NCBI GenBank assembly: GCA_014378345.1
Contig: JACMNW010000244.1
Location: 1-6,106 of the forward strand
Direction of reading: 5' to 3'
Origin: Pseudorhodobacter sp.
GTDB taxonomy: Bacteria > Pseudomonadota > Alphaproteobacteria > Rhodobacterales > Rhodobacteraceae
DNA length: 6,106 bases
This document shows, in pieces, positions 1-5,535 of this stretch. The notes under the pieces were generated by a model, which did no database searches, was not told the origin of the DNA, and was given only the letters and a program-made list of their open reading frames with translations. The first letter of the stretch is position 1. Each line of letters begins with the position of its first letter. A program made the translations under genes and the position numbers.

Positions 1-691
1 CGCACCCTCGCTATCGCTATGCACGCAAGTGAACTGGGCGGCCAGGTCGTTTGCTAGGCTGTTCAGCGTTGGCATCTGGCCGGTCGCAAGGAATTCAACC
101 AGTCGCTTAGCGGAGGTATCAGTACTATGAATCATCGCATCGGGGGGGCTGCGGGGCACCAGACGGCCATTGGTCAGATAGGTGCTGTCGGCGAAGACTT
201 CGCTGAAAACCTGTAATCCGGCGGCGGTACCTGCGGCCGCCAGGTCTGTCCCGGAAATGGCAAGCATTACTAAATTGGGTGACACAGCGCGGTTGGCGCG
301 GGCGATTGCATCCGTGACATTGTGGTTATCCGCGGCAAGATTGGCCAGCGCCCCATGCGCTTTGACATATGTTACAGGCACGCCTGCCAACGCGGCCGCC
401 CCGTCAATGCACCGATTTGCGTCGCGACCATGCGTTCAATTTCGCCATCGGTCATGGTAATGATCCGGAGGCCAAACCCCGGCTTGTCGGCATATCCGGG
501 ATGCGCGCCGACGGTTACACCTTTGGCACGGGCTTGGATCAGCGTCGCAAACATCGTCTCCGCGCGCCCTGCATGGCCGCCGCACGCAATGTTTGCACTG
601 GTGACGATGCCCAGCATGTCTGCGCCATTCCCCATTGGCAGTAGCCTTCGCAAAGGTCGGCATTCAGGTCTATGCTGGAAATGGTCGCCAT
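1..691 (-). pseudogene. pxpA: LamB/YcsF family protein (5-oxoprolinase subunit A, PxpA-like), two frameshifts, 3' end outside the window
   Basis: PxpA works with PxpB and PxpC in ATP-dependent opening of 5-oxoproline to glutamate. The start is ATG at 691-689, with AGGG nine bases upstream. The first frame gives the family N-terminus (SIDLNADLCEGY). Near 630-633 the homology moves to a second frame carrying VTSANIACGGHAG and VGAHPGY. Near 399-402 it moves to a third frame carrying VTYVKAHGALANLAAD, AISGTDL, VFADSTYL, GRLVPRSPP and CVHSDSEGA, which stays open to the window edge. Read without repair, the first frame stops at 541-539 after 50 codons, and the middle frame stops at 372. Each break is repaired by adding one G to a GGGG run. 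About 231 codons are visible of a family length near 245-255, so roughly 20 are missing. Several usually conserved positions differ (HAGR for HAGD, GFGLR for GFGRR, FADS for FADR), which fits decay or a diverged paralogue. It lies 11 bp downstream of the M23 gene and is probably cotranscribed with it. Sequencing error is the main alternative. Confidence 0.85.
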
Positions 692-702
692 AAACGGTTA
701 CC

Positions 703-1644
703 CTAAAGCGTGAACATAACCGCAGGCAATCGCAGGATCAGGTTGGGATCAAGACAAATCTCTGCCCAGACGTCGGACAGGCTTTCGTGGCCCACGCCAA
801 AGAAATTGCCGCCGTTTTGATCCAGCATATCCGTCATCACCTGAAAGTGGATATGCGCGGCCCAACCGCCATTTTCATCCCAATCGCCAAGATGTGCGAT
901 CAACTGGCCGGGTGCGACTGAATCACCCTTGGCCAAAAGCGTGGGCAGGCTTGCCCCCAAATGGCCGTAAAGCGTGTAGAATGGCACGCCGTCTGCACTG
1001 TGTTCCACGATCAGAGTATGGCCATAATCGAGCCGGTCTGCATTATATGTCAGGTGAAGAACACGGCCCGCGAGTGGTGCATAAACGGGTGTTCCGGCAG
1101 GGGCAAAAACATCTATGCCAAGGTGCAACGTGCGCCATTCCGGGCTGGCAACATCGGCAAACTGCGGTGTCGCATAGACCGACCTTTTTTCAAAATAGCT
1201 GCCAAGCCCGTAAAGCCTGCGCCCCTCGGCTTTGCCCGCGAACCACGTGTCAAATGCGTGGTCCGAAAACGCTGGCATGTCGGGGTGTTGGCCAGCCGTC
1301 AGCAGGGCCAAAGTTGCACTTTCCTGAATCGTCGGCAAGAAAAGTGGCGCGGGAGTGACGGTTTCAAGATAGGCGCGTACGGCAGGCGCGCCGGCAGTCG
1401 CAGGCAAGCCAGCCCCCTTGCGCAAAACTGCCCGCAATAGGCCCCGGTCCACCGATGCCAATCGCGCGGCAGTTGCCTGCGCAACGGTATGCCCCTTTAG
1501 CAGCGCCGCCATAATCTCGGCTAAGATCACCTCTTGCCCAGCGTCGGCACCTGCCTGACGCAAGGCACCGTATAGATCAATAGATCCGGCAATATGGGCG
1601 GCAATTCGGATCGGGTCAGTTTGGGCCAAGATAACATCCTTCAA
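703..1644 (-). CDS. M23-family metallopeptidase-fold protein, no signal peptide
   Basis: The 313-residue protein has a complete M23 (LytM/lysostaphin-type) domain at about residues 140-300. H174 and D178 (HLGIDVF) and H266 (HIHFQ) fit the zinc ligands. H264 and H228 (LYGHL) fit the catalytic histidines. The family normally cleaves peptide cross-links in peptidoglycan, but no N-terminal signal peptide, lipobox or membrane segment is visible. Residues 1-130 look helical and I cannot assign them. The domain style, including NGGWAAHIHFQ and the closing DPNLIL, resembles the M23 module inside large phosphotransferase-M23-class III aminotransferase proteins of Proteobacteria (recollection, not searched); this may be a stand-alone relative with a non-cell-wall role. 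The start is TTG at 1644. The frame is closed by TAA at 1674-1672, TTG 1644 is its first plausible initiator, and the first in-frame ATG is codon 45. A GGA about nine bases upstream is a weak ribosome-binding site. The pxpA-like gene follows after 11 bases. Confidence 0.88.
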   Translation of the reverse strand: MKDVILAQTDPIRIAAHIAGSIDLYGALRQAGADAGQEVILAEIMAALLKGHTVAQATAARLASVDRGLLRAVLRKGAGLPATAGAPAVRAYLETVTPAPLFLPTIQESATLALLTAGQHPDMPAFSDHAFDTWFAGKAEGRRLYGLGSYFEKRSVYATPQFADVASPEWRTLHLGIDVFAPAGTPVYAPLAGRVLHLTYNADRLDYGHTLIVEHSADGVPFYTLYGHLGASLPTLLAKGDSVAPGQLIAHLGDWDENGGWAAHIHFQVMTDMLDQNGGNFFGVGHESLSDVWAEICLDPNLILRLPAVMFTL

Positions 1645-1769
1645 AGCAGTATTCCGGGCAGTTTGATCATCTTATGCGTGCGGATGCAAACGCGCCTTAC
1701 AATCCGTTCTTGCCCCCATTGGCGCGGCGCTTTATCCCTGCATCCAAAGCCAGTTTCCAGAGGATCACC
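1645..1769. promoter_or_regulatory. Divergent intergenic region between the M23 gene and ilvD
   Basis: This 125-bp gap must hold the leftward M23/pxpA promoter and the rightward ilvD promoter. The best rightward candidate I see is TTGCCC at 1710-1715 and TATCCC at 1733-1738 with a 17-bp spacer, a weak match to the sigma-70 consensus, which would put transcription start near 1745. I found no convincing leftward -35/-10 pair. A clear ilvD ribosome-binding site, AGAGGA, sits at 1759-1764. No leader peptide rich in branched-chain codons and no attenuator hairpin is apparent, so an ilv-type attenuation mechanism is not supported. Confidence 0.45.
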
Positions 1770-3506
1770 ATGAGCACGAACTCGCGTTTTGATAAATCCA
1801 GACTTCCCAGCCGCCACGTTACCGAAGGCCCGTCGCGCGCACCTCATCGCAGCTATTTCTACGCAATGGGGATAACGGAGGAAGAGATTCATCAGCCTTG
1901 GGTTGGTGTGGCCACCTGTTGGAATGAAGCAGCCCCCTGTAACATTTCGTTAAACCGACAGGCGCAATCGGTGAAGATGGGTGTGAAAAAAGGCGGCGGC
2001 ACCCCGCGCGAATTTACCACCATCACCGTGACCGACGGGATAGCGATGGGGCATGAAGGCATGCGGTCATCCTTGGCGTCGCGCGATGCGATTGCTGACA
2101 CGGTGGAACTTACCATGCGCGGGCATTGCTATGATGCGCTGGTGGGGCTTGCAGGCTGTGACAAATCCTTGCCTGGCATGATGATGGCGATGGTGCGGCT
2201 GAACGTGCCGTCGGTGTTTATTTATGGCGGGTCTATCCTGCCGGGCCGTTTGAACGGCAAAGATGTGGTCGTGCAAGACGTGTTCGAGGCGGTGGGCAAG
2301 CATCAGGCAGGCAACATGACTGACGCTGAACTTGCCATTCTGGAACGCGTGGCCTGCCCATCAGCAGGGGCGTGCGGCGGGCAGTATACCGCCAACACAA
2401 TGGCCTGCGTGTCCGAAGCGATTGGTTTGGCCCTGATGAACTCCTCAGGAATGCCAGCCCCTTATGAATCGCGCGATCAATATGGCGATGCGTCTGGCGT
2501 GGCCGTGATGCATTTGATTGAAAAGAACATCCGCGCCCGCGATATCGTCACACGCAAATCGTTGGAAAATGCCGCTCGGGTCGTGGCTTGCACCGGTGGC
2601 TCTACCAATGCGGGTCTGCATTTACCTGCCATCGCCCATGAAGCGGGCATTGATTTCGACCTGTTCGACGTGTGTGAGATTTTCCGCGACACGCCGTATT
2701 TCGTAAGCCTCCGCCCCGGCGGCGAATATGTGGCGAAAGACATGTACGAAGCGGGCGGCGTGCCTGTCGTACTGAAAGAACTGCGCAAAGCGGGGCTTAT
2801 TCACGAAGATTGTATTACTGCATCCGGGCGGCCCATCGGCGAAGAGCTGGACCTGATCACGCGTGAGGCCGACGGCAGGGTGATCTATCCGATCTCTACC
2901 CCGATATCCAAAACAGGCGGCGTGGTCGGCTTGCGTGGCAACATCTGCCCGGATGGCGCGATTGTGAAGGTTGCGGGTATGTCCGAGGCCGAGCAAGTCT
3001 TCACCGGACCCGCGCGCGTGTTTGAGTGCGAAGAAGATGCGTTCGACGCGGTGCAAAAGCGCGAATACAAAGAAGGCGAGGTTCTGGTTATCCGCAACGA
3101 AGGCCCCGCAGGCGGGCCAGGAATGCGCGAAATGTTGTCCACCACTGCCGCGCTGTCTGGCCAAGGCATGGGCAAAAAGGTGGCGCTGATCACTGATGGC
3201 CGTTTTAGCGGTGCGACACGCGGGTTTTGCGTGGGCCATGTCGGGCCAGAGGCGGCACATGGCGGGCCGATTGCGCTGCTGCAAAACGGCGACATGATCA
3301 CGCTGAACGCGCTGACGGGCGAATTGTCGGTGGCGTTGAGCGACGCCGAACTTGCCACCCGCAAAGCAAATTGGAAAGGCCCGCGCGAAACCCAATATGA
3401 AACTGGGGCGGTTTGGAAATTTGCCAAGCTGGTAGGTGGTGCCCGATGGGGGGCCGTGACCCATCCTGGTGCGAAAGCGGAGCGGCATGTTTACATGGAC
3501 CAGTAA
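1770..3506 (+). CDS. ilvD: Dihydroxy-acid dehydratase
   Basis: This enzyme dehydrates 2,3-dihydroxy-isovalerate and 2,3-dihydroxy-3-methylvalerate to the 2-keto acids that lead to valine, leucine and isoleucine (and pantothenate). The 578-residue protein is full length for the IlvD/Edd family. Both family signatures are present: CDKSLPGMMMA at residues 130-140, and LITDGRFSG at 473-481, whose S480 is the expected catalytic base. C57 (in NEAAPCN), C130 and C202 (in PSAGACGG) match the three iron-sulfur ligands of the cluster-binding members. C50 is an extra nearby cysteine. PISTPISKTGGVVGLRGN around 375-392 is also typical. The start is ATG 1770, with AGAGGA five bases upstream and the usual MSTNSRFDKSRLPSRHVTEGP beginning; the frame is open back to an ATG at 1674, but those 32 codons lack a family match and a ribosome-binding site. 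The 3' end overlaps the lipoprotein start by 20 bases. Sugar-acid dehydratases are relatives, but the whole-length pattern favours IlvD. Confidence 0.96.
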   Translation: MSTNSRFDKSRLPSRHVTEGPSRAPHRSYFYAMGITEEEIHQPWVGVATCWNEAAPCNISLNRQAQSVKMGVKKGGGTPREFTTITVTDGIAMGHEGMRSSLASRDAIADTVELTMRGHCYDALVGLAGCDKSLPGMMMAMVRLNVPSVFIYGGSILPGRLNGKDVVVQDVFEAVGKHQAGNMTDAELAILERVACPSAGACGGQYTANTMACVSEAIGLALMNSSGMPAPYESRDQYGDASGVAVMHLIEKNIRARDIVTRKSLENAARVVACTGGSTNAGLHLPAIAHEAGIDFDLFDVCEIFRDTPYFVSLRPGGEYVAKDMYEAGGVPVVLKELRKAGLIHEDCITASGRPIGEELDLITREADGRVIYPISTPISKTGGVVGLRGNICPDGAIVKVAGMSEAEQVFTGPARVFECEEDAFDAVQKREYKEGEVLVIRNEGPAGGPGMREMLSTTAALSGQGMGKKVALITDGRFSGATRGFCVGHVGPEAAHGGPIALLQNGDMITLNALTGELSVALSDAELATRKANWKGPRETQYETGAVWKFAKLVGGARWGAVTHPGAKAERHVYMDQ

Positions 3507-4077
3507 AGCCTTTGGCCTTGCATTGATCCTGCTGGTTGCCGGGTGCCAAATGGAACCCGGCGGCTTTGTCCCTGCCAGCCAGACACGTACGATCTCGGTG
3601 CTTGGCGGTGCGATAAAAGTGGCGGCTCCGGCTGGATATTGCGTTGATAAACAGTCTGCACGCCAGCAAGCTGACGGGGCGGTGGTATTGATTGGGCGGT
3701 GTAGCGGTGGGTCAAATCTGGCCCCTGCGGTGATCAGCGTCACCATTGGTGTGGCCGGGTCTGCAGGTGTTGTCGCCGATGGAGGCGCGGCAATGGCTGC
3801 GTTTTTCCAAACCACAAGCGGCCGCGCTGCCCTAAGCCGGACGGGCAGACCGGAAGCCGTGCAAATCGTGCAAGTCGCAAACAGCAACGGCGCATTTACG
3901 CTGCGCATCGTTGAGGCCGGGGTGGGCGATTATTGGCGCGCGATTGTTGGAATATCGGGGCGGCTGGTGACGCTGTCTGTGCAAGGGCCAGTCGCATCGA
4001 CGCTTGATCCAACGTCAGGGCGCAGGTTGCTTGACGCCAGTATTCTGGCAATGCGCAAGGCCAACCCACGAGGTTAA
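3487..4077 (+). CDS. Small predicted lipoprotein encoded in overlap with ilvD
   Basis: The 196-residue protein begins with a short positive N-region, a hydrophobic stretch (FGLALILLVAGC) and a clear lipobox, VAGC, ending at C20. It should therefore be lipidated by Lgt, cleaved by LspA and held at the periplasmic face of a membrane. The mature part is rich in Ala, Gly and Val, mostly predicted beta, with two further cysteines (C52 in PAGYCVD, C72 in GRCSGG) that could form a disulfide. I recognise no enzymatic motif and no further membrane span. ATG 3487 is preferred over the in-frame GTG 3469 because it begins the signal peptide directly and has GGAG at 3479-3482. Its first 20 bases lie inside the end of ilvD in another frame, so it is almost certainly cotranscribed and translationally coupled. 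Nothing in the protein suggests a role in branched-chain amino acid synthesis. Function unknown. Confidence 0.85.
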   Translation: MFTWTSKAFGLALILLVAGCQMEPGGFVPASQTRTISVLGGAIKVAAPAGYCVDKQSARQQADGAVVLIGRCSGGSNLAPAVISVTIGVAGSAGVVADGGAAMAAFFQTTSGRAALSRTGRPEAVQIVQVANSNGAFTLRIVEAGVGDYWRAIVGISGRLVTLSVQGPVASTLDPTSGRRLLDASILAMRKANPRG

Positions 4078-4131
4078 GATGTAGCTTCATGGGTGCGGGC
4101 TTGCTTATCGACTGCTGATAAAGGATTTGTT

Positions 4132-4166
4132 TCCATAGTCGACACAGTTGACACGACTGCTATGGA
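4132..4166. repeat. Imperfect inverted repeat upstream of the DUF6478-type gene
   Basis: TCCATAG (4132-4138) and CTATGGA (4160-4166) are a perfect 7-bp dyad. Inside it TCG (4139-4141) faces CGA (4154-4156), with CTG bulged on one side. The centre also contains a near-direct repeat, GTCGACACA then GTTGACACG, and a perfect -35-like TTGACA at 4148-4153. No good -10 hexamer follows at 16-18 bp. It may be an operator for the downstream gene or, as RNA, a weak hairpin followed by an ATTTATTT tract acting as a partial terminator for ilvD and the lipoprotein gene. The rest of the 4078-4195 gap shows nothing else I can support. Confidence 0.4.
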
Positions 4167-4195
4167 TTTATTTGGAAGGACGCGACAAAGACTGA

Positions 4196-4969
4196 ATGCA
4201 GAACAGATTTGATAAAGTGCTGGACCGATTGCTGCATAAGCGCATGCTTGGCCGTTGGACCCGCATTGCCGACGCAGCGGCGGCGATGGATATTGACAGC
4301 CTGCGCAATGCCCGCCTTCGTGCCCGCGCCATCCGCCGTGAGATGGACCGGGTGATCTTGGAAGCAGACAGTCGGTTTGCGCTGCCAGCGATCGGGTCAA
4401 ATGCAATGCGCAAACCTCTGGGTACCGATTGGTCCTGGCGGCCAGATTTGTGGCGGGGACCAATTGCCCCGTCGGGCATTGCGTCCATCCCCACGCGCGC
4501 CACGATTTGCGATGCCACGACAGTGTTTCACGATTGCCGAAACTCTGAACTGACGGTGCGCCAGATCCGCAATACGCGCGAAGTCGACATTGCCCCCTTT
4601 TCGTTTCGCATGGATGTCTTCCAATTTGACGGATCATTTTTGTCGTTGGCCATCGATTTGCCGGAAGCGTCTGTTGAGGGCCTTAAACTGCGCCACCTGA
4701 TCCGGGTGGATGTAAGCGTCGTGATGGAAAAGCCGCTGGAAATCTATGCCCGCCTGAATGTAAAACATGGCCCAAATCTGGAACAGATGGTACGGCAGCT
4801 GCCGCTTGACGCGGATGAAGTGATGGTGGAATTCGACCTGAGCTATTCCAAAATCAATGAAAAGCGGGTGGAACGTATGTGGGTTGATCTGATTTTTGAA
4901 GGCCCACAGATGAACCAGATCATCCTGCGCGATGTAACGTTTAGCAGGCGACCAAGGGCAGAGGTATGA
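4196..4969 (+). CDS. DUF6478-type protein of unknown function
   Basis: The 257-residue protein matches my recollection of DUF6478, a family I know mainly from Rhodobacterales. Residues 1-60 are basic and helical (FDKVLDRLLHKRMLGRW, then RNARLRARAIRREMDRV). After them come conserved-looking blocks: LPAIGSNAMRKPLGTDWSWR (63-82), FHDCRNSELTVRQIRNTRE (111-129), MDVFQFDGSFLSLAIDLP (139-156), RLNVKHGPN (186-194) and a C-terminal MNQIILRDVTFSRRPRAE. There is no signal peptide or membrane segment, so it is probably cytosolic. No catalytic motif is apparent and the role is unknown. ATG 4196 is the first possible start, because the codon just before it in frame is TGA. Its ribosome-binding site is poor: GGAAGGA at 4174-4180 is 15 bases away. 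The 124-residue protein gene follows after 7 bases, so the two probably act together. Confidence 0.85.
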   Translation: MQNRFDKVLDRLLHKRMLGRWTRIADAAAAMDIDSLRNARLRARAIRREMDRVILEADSRFALPAIGSNAMRKPLGTDWSWRPDLWRGPIAPSGIASIPTRATICDATTVFHDCRNSELTVRQIRNTREVDIAPFSFRMDVFQFDGSFLSLAIDLPEASVEGLKLRHLIRVDVSVVMEKPLEIYARLNVKHGPNLEQMVRQLPLDADEVMVEFDLSYSKINEKRVERMWVDLIFEGPQMNQIILRDVTFSRRPRAEV

Positions 4970-4976
4970 CCCAAAG

Positions 4977-5351
4977 ATGACTGAAGCAAAGCTGTTTGGC
5001 ACCCGCATACGCGCTGGTATCTGGGAAGGCGTGATAACCGGGCAGACGTCCGCACCACATCTGGAAGTCATGCATCTTGAGGTGCCACTTGACGGAGTAA
5101 AGGTGGCTGCTGTTGCCGGCCATCCCGGACAGTGGGCAGTTCAAGTCCCAATCCCGGTGCAGGCCCTGAATGATGGCGTACAAACCTTTATCATCCGCGA
5201 TCTGGACACGGGTGCGAAGCTTGCGCATTTCACCGTGATCACGGGTGGCGCGTTAGACGACGATATTCGCGCAGAGATTGATCTTTTGCGCGCTGAGTTA
5301 GACCTGCTGAAGCGGGCTTTTCGGCGGCACTGTGTGGAAACCGCGAGCTAG
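4977..5351 (+). CDS. Small hypothetical protein with C-terminal coiled coil
   Basis: The 124-residue protein has two parts. Residues 1-90 look like a compact beta-rich domain (GTRIRAGIWEGVITG, HLEVMHLEVPLDGV, QWAVQVPIPVQALNDGVQTF, AHFTVITG). Residues 94-118 are a charged, leucine-repeating helix (DDDIRAEIDLLRAELDLLKRAF) that would form a coiled coil, suggesting oligomerisation or binding to a partner. No signal peptide, membrane segment or enzyme motif is visible. The start at ATG 4977 is 7 bases after the DUF6478-type stop. An ATG at 4966 overlaps that stop but gives only four codons before TGA at 4978-4980, which itself overlaps ATG 4977. AGAGG at 4960-4964 sits 12 bases from the true start, so coupled re-initiation is plausible. 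I cannot name a function; similar proteins with this tail seem common in Rhodobacterales (recollection). Confidence 0.82.
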   Translation: MTEAKLFGTRIRAGIWEGVITGQTSAPHLEVMHLEVPLDGVKVAAVAGHPGQWAVQVPIPVQALNDGVQTFIIRDLDTGAKLAHFTVITGGALDDDIRAEIDLLRAELDLLKRAFRRHCVETAS

Positions 5352-5364
5352 GTCTGATTTAAGG

Positions 5365-5386
5365 AAAAATTTTTATGAAAAATTTT
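5365..5386. repeat. AT-rich direct repeat AAAAATTTT x2
   Basis: AAAAATTTT occurs at 5365-5373 and again at 5378-5386, a 13-bp period, inside an otherwise GC-rich window. The first copy extends to the palindrome AAAAATTTTT (5365-5374). The patch directly follows AAGGA and spans the ATG of the candidate 35-codon ORF. It could be an easily melted promoter or translation-initiation region, or a bent site for a nucleoid protein. It does not match a sigma-70 -10 box well, and no assignment is possible from sequence alone. Confidence 0.5.
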
Positions 5387-5482
5387 GGTGCCCAGTTTTC
5401 TGGGGCCGCGATCCCTGCAATATCGTTTGAGTATTTAGGCGAAAGAGAAGCCGCTTTCGCATGGCATTTACGCCGCGTTTAG
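5375..5482 (+). CDS. Possible 35-residue small protein or leader ORF
   Basis: ATG at 5375 opens a 35-codon frame ending with TAG at 5480-5482. It has a reasonable ribosome-binding site, AAGGA at 5361-5365, with a 9-base spacer. The predicted peptide starts MKNFGAQFSGAAIPAISFEY and ends in a charged, helix-prone stretch (GEREAAFAWHLRRV). It has no signal peptide, lipobox or recognisable domain, and no run of a single amino acid type that would mark an attenuation leader. It lies between the coiled-coil gene and fadH, overlaps two of the inverted repeats, and ends 53 bases before the fadH ATG. Open frames of this length arise often by chance; the ribosome-binding site and MKN start are the only positive evidence. 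Confidence 0.25.
   Translation: MKNFGAQFSGAAIPAISFEYLGEREAAFAWHLRRV
5391..5404 (+). repeat. Small hairpin CCCAG-TTTT-CTGGG
   Basis: CCCAG (5391-5395) and CTGGG (5400-5404) form a perfect 5-bp stem with a TTTT loop, flanked by GG and CC that could extend it across a small internal loop. It lies inside the candidate 35-codon ORF, 15 bases after its ATG. No T-tract follows, so it does not read as an intrinsic terminator. Confidence 0.4.
5439..5460 (+). repeat. Inverted repeat GCGAAAG-N8-CTTTCGC
   Basis: GCGAAAG (5439-5445) and CTTTCGC (5454-5460) are a perfect 7-bp inverted repeat with an 8-base loop, AGAAGCCG. This is the strongest stem in the 5352-5535 gap, 75 bases before fadH. No T-run follows, so an intrinsic terminator is unlikely; it could be an operator dyad for fadH or part of a structured 5' leader. 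Confidence 0.45.
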
Positions 5483-5485
5483 CGT

Positions 5486-5500
5486 GACAGTTGCGCTGTC
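5486..5500 (+). repeat. Small hairpin GACAG-TTGCG-CTGTC
   Basis: GACAG (5486-5490) and CTGTC (5496-5500) form a perfect 5-bp stem with a 5-base loop, 25 bases upstream of the fadH ribosome-binding site. It is the third small dyad in this gap. A 5-bp stem can occur by chance, so its meaning depends on the neighbouring repeats. Confidence 0.3.
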
Positions 5501-5535
5501 TGCGGGCAAGCTGGAACCGAGTTCTGGAGGCTTTA

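Noticed and set aside
399..633. Programmed ribosomal frameshifting to express the pxpA-like gene
   Set aside because: Two separate shifts would be needed, the GGGG runs are too short and lack a slippery heptamer or clear downstream structure, and the family is not known for recoding.
894..1440. Two overlapping plus-strand open frames of about 155 codons
   Set aside because: They are antisense to the M23 domain, rich in Cys, Arg and Pro, with no motif or ribosome-binding site.
1674..1769. A 32-codon N-terminal extension of ilvD from ATG 1674
   Set aside because: The extension lacks family similarity, ATG 1674 has no good ribosome-binding site, and ATG 1770 has AGAGGA at ideal spacing and begins with the usual IlvD N-terminus.
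2622..3908. A 428-codon open frame on the minus strand
   Set aside because: It lies antisense across ilvD and the lipoprotein gene, both well supported. It has no recognisable domain, is rich in Arg, Ala, Pro and His as expected of a GC-rich shadow frame, and crosses the boundary between the two real genes.
4104..4122. TTATC/GATAA inverted repeat after the lipoprotein gene as a terminator
   Set aside because: The stem is only 5 bp, AT-rich and without a T-tract.
4074..4637. A 187-codon minus-strand open frame
   Set aside because: It is antisense to the start of the DUF6478-type gene and has no recognisable family features.
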